Shown piece after piece: positions 8,955-18,895 of a stretch of DNA of 64,000 bases. A program made the position numbers and the translations under genes. How positions within the stretch are numbered: the stretch's first letter is position 1; every line of letters starts with the position of its first letter. Source of the DNA: Bartonella kosoyi (GTDB lineage: Bacteria; Pseudomonadota; Alphaproteobacteria; Rhizobiales; Rhizobiaceae); contig NZ_CP031843.2 in NCBI RefSeq assembly GCF_003606325.2, positions 2,115,001 to 2,179,000 on the forward strand, in the 5' to 3' direction. The notes below the pieces were generated by a model. That model did not search any database. It worked only from the letters and a program-made list of their open reading frames with translations, and was not told the origin of the DNA.

Positions 8955-9793
8955 CATCACCGGCTGACAAAACCATTCTTGGGGTTTAAACATTGTCTTC
9001 AGCTTCAAGGTGGGGGCACTTCAAGATAGGATTACTTGAGCAGATGGTGGTTTTTCTCCGTCTCCTCTCGCCTCATCGAGATAAAGGAGCTACTTTTCAA
9101 GTCAATGCATTCCCATTTTTAAGAAAATGGATATTGCCTGTAAAAACTCAAATGAAAGTGCAAGAAACACCCCTTCTTGAGGACGAAAGTTCAACCTATT
9201 AATTTATAATAACCCTTTATTTTTGCATGCCAAACGAGTGCTTCAAATACCTTAAGATTCTCTCATTCCACCGCTCTTCATGATGAAGCTTATCAAAAGC
9301 ATTTCCTCACACATCACACCAAAGAAGCCTATGCATAAAAAGCTCTTTATGAACTGCTTCAAAAGCCAAAGGAAAAGCCGTTGCGACATTGAGAATAAAA
9401 GCAAGAATGCCCAGTTTGCACCTTTTATTTAGCAAAAGCAATTGATGGCTTTCACAGTGTAGCTTTCCGGTAGTAAAATAGGCTGAGTAGATTGAGAAAG
9501 ATTAAACACCACACGCGCATAAACAAAGCAATCTATTCTTTATAAAAGAACGGCCTCTTAAAATACACAAACTAAAATACACAAATGCGGATTTTCTCCA
9601 TCCCCCTCATCTCTTCCAAGCCGCCCCACTTAAAGCTAAGAGATAATCTTCTTAGCCACATCTCCCCTATTGGCGACTATTATTCATAAAAACGTAAAGA
9701 ATAAAAACTCAAAGAAAGTGCAAAAAATCGCACCTTTACACATTCTTAGATCAAAAGCACCATTAAACACTTAACATAGCTTACTTGAAGAAT
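8955..9793. other. Spacer with possible decayed gene
   Basis: About 840 bp with no convincing gene. A 69-codon frame at 8993-9202 lacks a ribosome site and a recognisable domain. On the plus strand around 9283-9400 a frame reads HDEAYQKHFLTHHTKEAYA, stop, then KALYELLQKPKEKPL, which looks like a former helical protein broken by a nonsense codon. No RNA gene was found. Confidence 0.35.
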
Positions 9794-10567
9794 TTAAACA
9801 TTTTCCTCTGCTTCAAGATTGACCACACGGCGACGGCGGGTTTTTCTCTGTATTCCCTCACTTAATCCCGGTAAAGCAGAGACCTCTTCTGTTGAAGTTG
9901 ACACATCGCCATTTTTTGAATTTTCTGCTGTAGTCAGTGAAAGCTCAAGAGATGCTTGCTCTTTAGTCCGTACCGTACGCCGGCGGGGAGAACGACGTGT
10001 TTTCTTAACCGGTTCACCATTTTCCACAGAGCAACCATTCTCCTGATCTGTTTTCTCATCCGATAGAGCCTCGACAGCATTTTCACGCGCATTAGCATTT
10101 TGTGCTTCGACATATGAACCATGACCATTTTTCTGCGACTTTTTCTGCAATCCATCTGTGTTCTGCAATCCATCTGCGTCACACGCGATAGCCTCTGTTT
10201 TTTGCTCTTCAGGATCACTTTCACTACATTCTTGTCCATTGTTTTCATCACGATTTTCATCACCACGCGTTTCATCACGTCGAGCTGATTGAGCCATTTG
10301 CCCAGCTGCAGCTAAAATAATCCGCAAATAGTGCTCGGCATGTTGTAAATAATTCTCGGACATCACACGATCCCCCGCCCCTTGTGCATCCCGCGCAAGG
10401 CTGATGTATTTATCGGCAATTTGCTGAGCATTTCCGCGAATTTTAACATCCGGACCGCTACTTTCATAATTGCGAGACAACGGATTAGGACCGCGACGAT
10501 TATTATTGTTATTACCATTATTGTTATTATTGCGACCGCGTACCCGTCTATTTTGTTGTGGCCTCAT
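9794..10567 (-). CDS. DUF4167 domain protein
   Basis: A 257-residue protein. The N-terminus is rich in Asn and Arg (residues ~1-30), followed by the DUF4167 core with VKIRGNAQQIADKYISLARD and SENYLQHAEHYLRII (residues ~40-90). The remainder is acidic, low-complexity and ends in two arginine-rich motifs (KKTRRSPRRRTVR and RKTRRRRVVN), suggesting nucleic-acid or ribosome contact. The family is conserved in rhizobia-like alphaproteobacteria, often beside prfA-prmC and clpB, but has no assigned function. Those neighbours are absent here and clpB lies 27 kb away. A tandem repeat (two copies of NTDGLQ) occurs near residue 135. Confidence 0.85.
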   Translation of the reverse strand: MRPQQNRRVRGRNNNNNGNNNNNRRGPNPLSRNYESSGPDVKIRGNAQQIADKYISLARDAQGAGDRVMSENYLQHAEHYLRIILAAAGQMAQSARRDETRGDENRDENNGQECSESDPEEQKTEAIACDADGLQNTDGLQKKSQKNGHGSYVEAQNANARENAVEALSDEKTDQENGCSVENGEPVKKTRRSPRRRTVRTKEQASLELSLTTAENSKNGDVSTSTEEVSALPGLSEGIQRKTRRRRVVNLEAEENV

Positions 10568-12331
10568 CTTTATCCCTTTATTGGAGTGTGTGTCTTAATT
10601 GACTCTTCTTCATTGCATTATTTTTTGATCATGCTGCTCATGTTTAACATACGGTTATCAAGCTATCCGCGTTTTATTTCACTCAAACGAACCCTACTGA
10701 TATTGATAAAAGCACATGTTTTCTTGAAAATCACCCAACAGCAGGGAAATTGTAAATCAAAAATTCCCTCTTTCTCTGTCAACCAGCAGAAACCTAGTGA
10801 TGTTCACATAAAATGCCAAGTGTTTTTTTTAAAATAAACCATATTTCACTAAAAAAATAACTACCTTGTGGAAAACAAAAAGGAGAACACATATAGAACA
10901 TACCTGACAAGGAACAAATTCACAAAGAACAAACTCCTACCAGAGAACATGGGAAGCTTCCCTTTTTCTGCCCTAAAACCACTTTTTGCTCTAAAACCAC
11001 CGCTCCTAAAAACGCCGATATTCCTTCCCCCCTCGAGCCTTAAACTCATAAGCACCTCTGCCCTAACGAGTCATTGCGCGAACCTCTTTATTTTATGAAT
11101 ATAGCCTTTCTTCACCGCTAAAGCAACCCCTTGCGAGCGATAATTCACGATCGCTTCACAAAATCTCTTAAGACTCTTATAGATAGATTAATATGAAAGA
11201 TTATTCAAGCCCTATAATCATCAAAAGACCACTCTTCTTTCTCAAACATGCCAACGATCCTCTTAATTTCTATTTTAATCCCATAGATTTTTAAGTTAAT
11301 CCCCCCTCCTCATTGATAACAAATTGAGCAAAAAAATAAATAGTTAAATACAAAAAATATCAAATTATTTAAAAAAGAGACTAATATGTTACACTTTCTT
11401 AAAAATCGGATTCTTCTTAAAAAAAATGTCTCTTCAAAGTCTATCCATATGAATAATATCACGCATTTTTTCTCTTATCCTAATCTTATCAAGAAAACTG
11501 GGGGAGATAGAATAAGCTCCATAGCAAAACCCCATAGAACGCTTTAGGCATAAAACAACCTTGAAGTTTATACCCTCGCAAAGAAAGAAATGTTTTTACT
11601 CAGTTTTATCATATCTATTGCCGCCTTTGTTATCCCTGTTGGCTTATGCCCCCTCAAAGGAAGCGGATTCTTTCTCCACACCAATCTGTATAATCTGAAA
11701 TTTTTTTAAAATTCATACAAATAAATTGATTTATAAAGATCATTCATCTTTTTTGTTTTAAATTTTTGTATTGAGTAAAAAACCTTCAGACCGTAAGATT
11801 TTTTCATCCTCAATCTGTTCCCTATTTAATCAATCCAGATTCATTGACTTGCACATTACATGCGAAGGAGAGCCTACGCAGAGTAAAAACGGCAAAAGGA
11901 AAGATTAAAAATACCTCTTATGAACTGTCTATAAAGCTCAAAGGCTGTCCGTAACCTTGGAGCGCTAGCTTGCACTTTTATGAAACAAAAAGAGAGGGGG
12001 CCTTATAAGTTTTATATACTCCATAAACGTTTTATATATTTCATGAGCGCCTTCCTCATTTACGCAGCATCGTTGCAAAATGGGCTTTCCACGCTGTTCT
12101 TTCCCTTACATGAAACGCGCACAAAAATTCCCTGAAAAAGCACCATACCCCTTAAAATACTTTAAAGAATCCTCCATAGCTTATACGATCACACCTTAAA
12201 TGGACCAATGCTTGTACAAAATAAATACATTTTAGTGGTATAGAGGTTATGGGTAATAAAGGCAGAGAGTAATGAGGCGTTTTTTATCTTTTCATCAAAA
12301 TTCGCATTCTTTTAACTTTCCGTATAACAGC
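10568..12331. other. Long AT-rich spacer with two doubtful small ORFs
   Basis: About 1.8 kb with no supported gene. Two plus-strand frames have purine-rich leaders: 11386-11547 (53 codons, basic, start MLHFLKNRILL) and 11590-11709 (39 codons, one hydrophobic segment, MFLLSFIISIAAFVIPVG). Neither shows a family or conserved partner, and chance is a good explanation in such AT-rich DNA. No tRNA, terminator or repeat was recognised. Confidence 0.4.
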
Positions 12332-12775
12332 TTAAAAGTAATTGCGTTTTCTGCCTTTTTCACTTTCTTTTTCATTGAGAAAACAATCTCGTAAGAGAAA
12401 ATAATTTCCATCCCCCGGTCGAACCCTTGTCAAACATTGTTTTTTTGCCGTATCAGAAAGCTTATCCCACATTTCGCGAATAGCAAAATAAGCCTCACTT
12501 TCCAAATTAAGGCAATGCTGATAAACTTCTCTTTTCATATCAGACGTCACGGAAGCAGAAATTTCCTTGCAATACACACGCAAGTCAAAAACAGGAATAG
12601 TCAATTCAACAGGCGCTTGTTGTGCTATTTTTTTGTGAGAAGAAAAATAACTGATCGCCTTTGCAAAAACAAAACACAAAATCACGATACAAAAGAGTAT
12701 CATGCAAACAAAAGCAATCTTGCGATATAACCTTTTGAAATAAGCCTTTTGTCTTGCGCGGATTCTTTTTTCCAT
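12332..12775 (-). CDS. Hypothetical single-pass membrane protein
   Basis: A 147-residue protein with a basic N-terminus (MEKRIRARQKAYFKRLYRK), one membrane segment (about 20-43) and a soluble domain with four cysteines: YCKEIS, QHCLNLE, KKQCLTR and RDCFLNE. Positive-inside topology puts the cysteine domain in the periplasm, where two disulfides are plausible. Family not recognised. The context is gene-poor on both sides and no promoter was identified. Confidence 0.6.
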   Translation of the reverse strand: MEKRIRARQKAYFKRLYRKIAFVCMILFCIVILCFVFAKAISYFSSHKKIAQQAPVELTIPVFDLRVYCKEISASVTSDMKREVYQHCLNLESEAYFAIREMWDKLSDTAKKQCLTRVRPGDGNYFLLRDCFLNEKESEKGRKRNYF

Positions 12776-13454
12776 AAAGACTATACCTTAAAACATACCA
12801 AGAGAAGCTTTTTACAGCAAAAAATGATAGAAGTGTCTTCTTACATAATACAGGGTATAACAGCAAACGATCAATACGCTTAAAGACTCTTTTTTCTCTG
12901 TATTGTTAATATTTTTACTGTTTTTTATCGTATAAAATTCTTGTGAAAAATCTTTTTCCTTTATAAAGAAGCAGAGATTATCATTTTTTCACAGCAGCTT
13001 AAAAGACAAAGATTCTTCATCCAGCCCACTCTGTAAACAATTCATTTTCGTTAAGACAGAACTCGTTGATTGATAAAAAATGTTCATTATTTTTTTATGT
13101 TGCATGAGCAATCCGGCGACCATAAAATTCATTTTGCACCTTCATCTTTACACTTATGAAGAAGCAAGCCGGCATTATTACACTATTTTCCAGCTCTAAA
13201 ATGTTTTAACAACCCTTGACGCTTGAGATACTCTACTAAGAAGCATGTCTTTCTTGAACCGTTTTTACCCACACGCCAATCCCACTTATACGATGCGAAC
13301 AAATGATTTTGATTGATTGAAGCTAAACAGGTTTGAAATGAGAGAACCTTACGATACTCAGGGTTTTAAATTCAGATTGCATCATGCTAAATTATTATAA
13401 ATAAGTAGGTTAACCAGATAAAAAAGAACAAAGATCCCCTCCTTTTCAGCAACC
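12776..13454. other. Spacer without recognisable gene
   Basis: About 680 bp, AT-rich, with all frames broken. A segment near 13292-13322 (GATGCGAACAAATGATTTTG) resembles 7943-7972, possibly an old dispersed repeat. Nothing else was seen. Confidence 0.4.
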
Positions 13455-13661
13455 TTGAAGACAATCAATGCAAAGAAACAAAAAACAAAACCCTGCATTT
13501 TCACTTTAAATTCACCCTATTGTGATAAAAACGCAAAAGAATTTAGAGATTTCATGACAAAAAAACATCACAAAATATCATTCACAAAATATCATGATGA
13601 GAATTATGAGAAAAATATCCAAAGCTCTCTCAAAAACAGAGATCAAGCGCTCCACCTGTGA
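13455..13661 (+). CDS. Doubtful small lysine-rich ORF
   Basis: A 68-codon frame from TTG 13455 encoding a basic protein (K/N-rich, two cysteines) that ends seven bases before a hairpin. There is no clear ribosome site and no recognised family. The hairpin is a good terminator only for the opposite strand, so it does not support this ORF. Kept because its length is above its surroundings. Confidence 0.2.
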   Translation: MKTINAKKQKTKPCIFTLNSPYCDKNAKEFRDFMTKKHHKISFTKYHDENYEKNIQSSLKNRDQALHL

Positions 13662-13667
13662 GGCAAT

Positions 13668-13701
13668 AAAAAAAAGCCGCACCATTTACATGGTGCGGCT
13701 T
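13668..13701 (-). terminator. Strong intrinsic terminator, minus strand
   Basis: AAGCCGCACCAT (13674-13685) and ATGGTGCGGCTT (13690-13701) form a perfect 12-bp stem with a 4-base loop. Read on the minus strand the stem is followed by eight T (13675-13668), a textbook rho-independent terminator. No annotated minus-strand gene precedes it. Confidence 0.85.
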
Positions 13702-13746
13702 ATGAATAGAGATATAATTTAAATAACATAAAAAAGAAATCAATCA
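13668..13746 (-). ncRNA. Candidate small RNA
   Basis: A terminator with no gene ahead of it implies a short minus-strand transcript. Upstream on that strand TTGCAA (13780-13775) and TATAAG (13758-13753) are 16 bases apart, a credible sigma-70 promoter, giving a start near 13746 and an RNA of about 80 nt. The body is AU-rich and single-stranded until the terminator hairpin. It carries no ORF worth naming. Target unknown; this is a prediction from promoter plus terminator only. Confidence 0.45.
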
Positions 13747-13780
13747 TCAATACTTATACACGAAATGTATAGTATTGCAA

Positions 13781-14635
13781 GATTTTTAATTATATTTATA
13801 AAACTTATCCAAAGATAAGTATAAAGAATGAGCGATAAACGCACTTTTTTATCACATTCATCTGAATGAAAAAAAACCGTTGTCTCTCTTCTTTCTCTAA
13901 CCATATGAAGGATAATATCTTTTTATTGACGGGGCCGTTTACAGTAACGCATACTAAAAAAACAAAATAGATTGAATAAATCAAATTTTTAAGGATGGTA
14001 TTTTACGACATCAGCAAGATACGATAAACAAACAACTGCTTCCCTATAAGTATACCCTATCTTATACGGCATTATCGATAGGAAAAACAGAAGCCTTCTC
14101 CAATTACACAGCCTTTCTGTTCCTGATAAGAAAAGACACAATACCACGCATTTTTTTATTGATAATTTTCTCTGCTCTGATTTTTTGGTAATTTAAAAAT
14201 TCTTTTTATAGAATGTTTAACCAACTAAAATTGCCACAAATTGATATTTTTTTCTTTGAAAAGAGCAAATTTTTATAGATGTAAAACCAAGATGTGCTCT
14301 ATTATCAAAATGTTTCAAATGGCTGCAAGAGCTTTTTTTGCAAACTTTTTTGCCATTGTTTTTTATTTGGGTAAGGCTTTTTTTGCTCTGTGGGCTCCCA
14401 AACCTTCCCTATAGACTTGCCTATGCGCACTCATCATACGCTCTCATTTTTTCAAAAACATCACGATAAACTTTCCTGTAACACCGCTTGTTTCTGAAGA
14501 CACGCTTTTTAATCAATTTTTGACATTTTTAAAAATATCTCAAACGTATAGCAATGACACGCCCACCAAAGATAGTAATAAGATTTCTCTTTATCTATAG
14601 CTTCAACGCATACATACTATTATGATCACTGTTTT
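13781..14635. other. Spacer without recognisable gene
   Basis: About 850 bp of AT-rich sequence between the candidate small RNA and the last gene of the phage-type cluster. All frames are short. A block near 13990-14060 (TTTTACGACAT) recurs near 15568 and 34060 but no element could be defined. Confidence 0.4.
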
Positions 14636-15079
14636 TTATTTCTCTTTTTTAACAAAAGAAGAAGAGCCTTTAAAAGATCCAAGAGTGATGTTATCATCAG
14701 CACAATTGTGTATTTCTGGGGTCTTGAGTGATGTAAATTCTAAAAAAAAATTTCTCTTATCCACAGATGGTTCTAATTTAATTTCCGGTATATTCATTTG
14801 AGTATTTGGTACGGTTATTCCACCGCTCACAATACTACTACTCATAATGCTTTGATCATCTTCTTTCGCATTTTTTTTCTGTTTGAAATTGTCAAGATCG
14901 AGAGTCTTTAACTTTTTTTCTAAAGCATCCATACGCTCTGAAATTTTTGTCATATCTTCATATGCTTTTTTCAACAATGCGTTCAAAGGAGCATGGCCCA
15001 TTCTCCCGCTGGCATAAAGCACCACACGAATACATTCAGGATCATCAATATCGGCAATAGAAAATGGAAAAAGTGCCAT
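14636..15079 (-). CDS. Last gene of the GTA/phage cluster, coiled-coil protein
   Basis: A 147-residue protein of unknown family. Residues ~35-75 form a likely coiled coil (KKAYEDMTKISERMDALEKK), followed by a Ser/Ile-rich tail. The N-terminus (FPFSIADIDDPECIRVVLYA) is compact. It lies ~0.94 kb downstream of the collar protein on the same strand; if the cluster is BaGTA it occupies the place of the eleventh gene (bgtK by order). A role in particle assembly or release is possible but not shown by the sequence. Confidence 0.55.
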   Translation of the reverse strand: MALFPFSIADIDDPECIRVVLYASGRMGHAPLNALLKKAYEDMTKISERMDALEKKLKTLDLDNFKQKKNAKEDDQSIMSSSIVSGGITVPNTQMNIPEIKLEPSVDKRNFFLEFTSLKTPEIHNCADDNITLGSFKGSSSFVKKEK

Positions 15080-16015
15080 TATACCCCCTTTTTGAACAGC
15101 TCCATGGAGCCTTTGAGTCTCTTTTCGCTTTGCACGGTTCTTTCATTTTTTATACAACCGCGTAATAGGTTTTTCTTTATCGAAAATTTTTACAAAATAT
15201 TTTTTTTAGATTATTTCTGTTTTCCACCTAAAATGATGATTTTACCTCCTCCCCCCTCAAAAAAAATGCATAACGACATGGCATACTTTGTCGACTTCTC
15301 CCAACAGAACAAAGCAAACCTCAATCGCTCTTTCAACAATTCCCATCGATAAACAATAGTCTGGAAACAATACGGCTTTTTGCCAAGCGGAATTCTGCTT
15401 GGATTTCTCCTTCAAATGCTCTCTATTCCTAAAGCTCAAAGAAGAGGATTTCATAAAAGCGCTACGAGCAAATCCTGTACTGAAGATTTGCTCATATCTT
15501 CAATACTGAATGGATCAAGCGATCTGACGAGATATCATCACCTTCAATGACAGTATTTTAATGATGATCTTTTACGACATTATAAAAATAAAACTATCCC
15601 TGCGCTCTTTTTCATCGCCCATCAAAGCATTAAACTGAAGCACTCTCAACAATGGATCACGACACCACAAGAGAAAGAGAGATTGAATAAAACCTTTGAT
15701 TTTTTAGATGAAAACTCTATAAGCGAAGGAGGATTTTCTTCTCTCTTTTAGCCCCTCCCCACAATGATCCCCTCCCCACAATGATCCCCTCCCCACAATG
15801 ATCATTGCCTTGATTTTCTAAAGAACAAGAGGCAAAAAGATCTTTATCTCCAACAAAGGTGCGACAAAAAGTAAAATCATCAAGAGGGTTTAAGGGCGCA
15901 TTTTTTTTTCAGGAGCATCTCAAAGCTTTCTGCACGATAAATTCGATAAGGCTTTTTTTCATCATAAAGATTTTGCAGCCATTTTGCTCTCTCTTTTATC
16001 TCTCAGCTTTCATTC
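15080..16015. other. Gap inside the cluster: remnant ORF and 17-bp triplicate
   Basis: About 940 bp between two cluster genes. A plus-strand frame ending at 15750 stays open for ~62 codons (IPALFFIAHQSIKLKHSQQW among others) but has no start, suggesting a decayed gene. It is followed by three exact copies of a 17-bp unit (15752-15802). The minus-strand frame 15257-15454 lacks any support. Confidence 0.35.
15752..15802. repeat. Three tandem 17-bp repeats
   Basis: The unit CCCCTCCCCACAATGAT occurs three times in a row without mismatch. It lies in non-coding DNA downstream of the collar-domain gene. Slippage is the likely origin. Confidence 0.9.
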
Positions 16016-17020
16016 TCAGGCTTTGATCGCATAAACCACCGCCATATTGATGGGGCGTGTTTCATCTCCCCCTGTTTTTTGCAATAAAATCTTATGTTCA
16101 TGCTCTCCCGCAGGTTCTGTCAACGTTGTTTTAATGAGGGTGAGAGCTGCATACCTTTTAAGATCCCCCCAATCCGCCTCGAAAATTCTGTTTTCAGACT
16201 CTGAAAAACTATGCTGGTGTTTACCTGTCGAATCTGTTTTCCCTTCATGGGTATGGGCTTTAAAAGACTCCTCTTGTCGACTTCCCAAGAGGCGTCCTTT
16301 ATCAATGTTTTTTCCACTATCGAGCCCCCGTAAAAACATTCCCCGCAAATCGGGAACATTAAATGTTGTTTTCCCATCTCCTTTTCCCCATATTTCCCCC
16401 AAAACAGCAAAGAGATTGGCATAACTCTTTCGCGAATATTCTTTCCCATCACACAACAGCCACCCAGAGGGTATTTTTTCACTGGCAAAAGTTCCAATAA
16501 ACCCAGGTGAAAAAGATTCCGGCAAAGGAGGAAAGGGCGGAATTTCAGGAAGTTTTATAGTAGGATTGGTTAAAAACCAGCCATCAGCATTTTTCCCAGC
16601 AATATCATGCGTATAGACGAGTTCATAAAGCCCTCCCTTTTGGATTTCTCCCCCTTTTAAAGGCATAATCCCCTCTGTCGTTGCCATATAGGTTGGTCTT
16701 GGAGGCAATTGATTTAAAGAAACATTTGTTATTCCTCTATTGACGCCTTGTGCTTTAAAGCGCACCACAATGCCATCGATATAGGTCTCAAAAAAAGATT
16801 TTGTCGCCAAACGAAGGGATGTTCTCTTGTTCTCGTTATCAATCGTAAACTGTGTTTCAATCACGCCCCCATTATCCAAAACATATTCTTTGATACGTTG
16901 CATCATAGCACGTGCACTATCATTGACTGAACTTGGCGGTTGCCCTTCAGCCCAGTTTATACTCTCATCGACATAAGCATTTTCTGATGCGATGATTGAC
17001 CAATCATAAATCGAACTCAT
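16016..17020 (-). CDS. Phage tail fibre protein with collar domain
   Basis: A 334-residue protein. ATG 17020 overlaps the previous stop in an ATGA arrangement; GTG 17029 is less likely. The N-terminus carries INWAEGQPPSSVNDSARAMM, a segment common at the start of tail-fibre proteins of short-tailed phages. The C-terminal half is a phage tail collar domain: FIGTFASEKIPSGWLLCDGK, YANLFAVLGEIWGKGDG, FNVPDLRGMFLRGLD. It probably forms the distal fibre that contacts the recipient cell. Position next-to-last in the 11-gene cluster. Confidence 0.85.
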   Translation of the reverse strand: MSSIYDWSIIASENAYVDESINWAEGQPPSSVNDSARAMMQRIKEYVLDNGGVIETQFTIDNENKRTSLRLATKSFFETYIDGIVVRFKAQGVNRGITNVSLNQLPPRPTYMATTEGIMPLKGGEIQKGGLYELVYTHDIAGKNADGWFLTNPTIKLPEIPPFPPLPESFSPGFIGTFASEKIPSGWLLCDGKEYSRKSYANLFAVLGEIWGKGDGKTTFNVPDLRGMFLRGLDSGKNIDKGRLLGSRQEESFKAHTHEGKTDSTGKHQHSFSESENRIFEADWGDLKRYAALTLIKTTLTEPAGEHEHKILLQKTGGDETRPINMAVVYAIKA

Positions 17021-18156
17021 AGGAGACACTCTTTTTGCAAAAAGGAAAGACGCGCAAAAACGGAAGAAAAGAAAGCCAGAATTTTATTTTTAGAGGCCGG
17101 TGTTTCTTCGATTTTCATTTTCTTCATTTTCAGCCCTATTTTGTCATAATCCACATGGAGTAATTTTGTTTTCGCATTGACAAAGACAGCTTCCGGTTTC
17201 ACACGCAACACTTCTTGCGCCAGAACACCCTGATACCGTTGTGGATTTCCTTTATAATTAAAGCTATAAAGAGAATATCCTTTTTTCTTTCCCACAAGGA
17301 TAATATTTTCTTTTGCTCTCACATCACAAAGCCCCAGAATTCCTCCAACCAATCCCAGCACTTGCTGCGCATCACGCAATGGATCTTTTGTCACAGAAGG
17401 GATTATTGTAGATTTTCCGGAAGTTGTTCCGTAATTTCCAGCCGCCTGTGTTCCGACCTGTAACAAGCGTTCCAACCGGTTCCAATCTTGATTATCTTTT
17501 TCTGACCATTTTTGGCGCTCCGCATCTAAGATATTTTGACGGTTGAGATCTTGAATCATCCCCCCTTTGAGAGCATTTCCTTGTACATTACTCTGCCCTT
17601 GATAATAGGCGTTTGCCGCATTCACTTGATCATGCTGCGCGCGATCAATCATCTGGTTTGCATTCATCATATTGTTAATATCTTGATTATATTGCTGTGC
17701 TGCGGCATTTGTAGCCAAGGCGCCTAGTTCATCAGCAAGCACGCCGGTATGGGCTCCAGAGCCATAACGCCCCGCCCCAGACATCGATTGATTAATGGCA
17801 TCAGAAGTTTTATTGAGAGCATTTTGCAATGCAGCATTAAATTTACTATTACTTCCCATCCAATTTCCCTTCGCCATACTGGAAAGATTTGCAGCACTGT
17901 TGGTTGGTGCATTTAACCACTGGGTTACCACAGGATTATCATAAAGCTCTGCGGCTTGTTGTAAACCGGACAGCGCATTTTTTGTCATATCGCTAAGACC
18001 TGCAACGCGCTCTCCTTGATAAACGTTTCCACCAATTCCTTTCTTATAAAGCCCCTGTGCATCCGCACTGGCTTGTTTAAGAATATCCGCCGCCCAAGCG
18101 GGTGGTGCATTTGTTTGTGTTGTCGTCTGCACTTGAGGTGTTTTTTTTCTACTCAT
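17017..18156 (-). CDS. Tail fibre protein with S74-type intramolecular chaperone domain
   Basis: A 379-residue protein. The N-terminal ~250 residues are Ala/Asn/Gln-rich and helical (NAPPAWAADILKQASADAQG; many NAANAYYQGQ-like stretches), as in internal virion or tail-needle-like proteins of podoviruses. The C-terminus has DVRAKENIILVGKKKGYSLY then FNYKG and YQGVLAQEVL, the Peptidase_S74 / endosialidase chaperone motif that assists trimerisation and may cleave itself off. It overlaps the upstream gene by ATGA and the downstream gene by ATGA, so three genes are translationally coupled. Confidence 0.8.
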   Translation of the reverse strand: MSRKKTPQVQTTTQTNAPPAWAADILKQASADAQGLYKKGIGGNVYQGERVAGLSDMTKNALSGLQQAAELYDNPVVTQWLNAPTNSAANLSSMAKGNWMGSNSKFNAALQNALNKTSDAINQSMSGAGRYGSGAHTGVLADELGALATNAAAQQYNQDINNMMNANQMIDRAQHDQVNAANAYYQGQSNVQGNALKGGMIQDLNRQNILDAERQKWSEKDNQDWNRLERLLQVGTQAAGNYGTTSGKSTIIPSVTKDPLRDAQQVLGLVGGILGLCDVRAKENIILVGKKKGYSLYSFNYKGNPQRYQGVLAQEVLRVKPEAVFVNAKTKLLHVDYDKIGLKMKKMKIEETPASKNKILAFFSSVFARLSFLQKECLL

Positions 18157-18605
18157 GGCCCCAGAACCTTTCTATATTGAATAAGATTACGAGAATATCC
18201 GTGATGAGCGAGCCTTTTCGCCCATCCAATTCTTCCAAACATGTGTATTTCTTCAGCGTTGATTTTTCGCGCCCATTTTTCGACCTCATCAATCAATTTG
18301 ACCAGTTTCAGTCCTCCCTCTCCAGCAAGATCTGAGAGAACGACGCATTTTTTCCCCGTATGGGCACTTTCAACTTTGGTTATTGCAAAAGCACTAAATT
18401 GGATTTTATTTTTTAAGACCAGCCACAATTGGGCTTGTCCTGTCGCGATTTCTTCAGCAATTTTTTCCAGACAAACATCATCAGGAAAACGCTGTGCATA
18501 TTTTTTAAATGCCCCATTGATTGCCTCTTGATAAGGCGCTATTTTTTCCCATGGCCATTGCTCTGTTAAATGAGCAGAATACAAATCTTGACGATCTTGC
18601 ATCAT
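18153..18605 (-). CDS. GNAT-like phage protein
   Basis: About 150 residues from ATG 18605, preferred for its AGAGAG leader; earlier starts up to 18650 are open. The fold suggested by order is GNAT-like: helices, then AQLWLVLKNKIQFSAFAITK (central strands), KCVVLSDLAGEGGLKLVKL and INAEEIHMFGRIGWAKRLAHH, ending in GYSRNLIQYRKVL. Similar small acetyltransferase-like proteins occur between head and tail genes of podoviruses, with unknown role. It is coupled by a 4-base overlap to the tail fibre gene. Confidence 0.6.
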   Translation of the reverse strand: MMQDRQDLYSAHLTEQWPWEKIAPYQEAINGAFKKYAQRFPDDVCLEKIAEEIATGQAQLWLVLKNKIQFSAFAITKVESAHTGKKCVVLSDLAGEGGLKLVKLIDEVEKWARKINAEEIHMFGRIGWAKRLAHHGYSRNLIQYRKVLGP

Positions 18606-18895
18606 GATTTTAGCTCTCTTCACTTTTTCGCGCATCCCCTTTAAGAACATCCCCCCTGGCAGACTTCACCCATTCCATGTTTACCGCCCACCTTTCAAAA
18701 AAAAGAAGAAACCGAAAAGCCCCCCCCATCATCCCCCATCATCCCTTTTTCACAAGATAAGAGGAAACTTTTTATAGAAAAAAAACATGATGCAAGCTAT
18801 TTTCCCATATCATAAGAAAGCATCAGCCCCGCCTTATTCCTTTAAAGATAAGGACATAGCTTATCGCATGGTTTCTTTGGTTATCACGACTTGGC

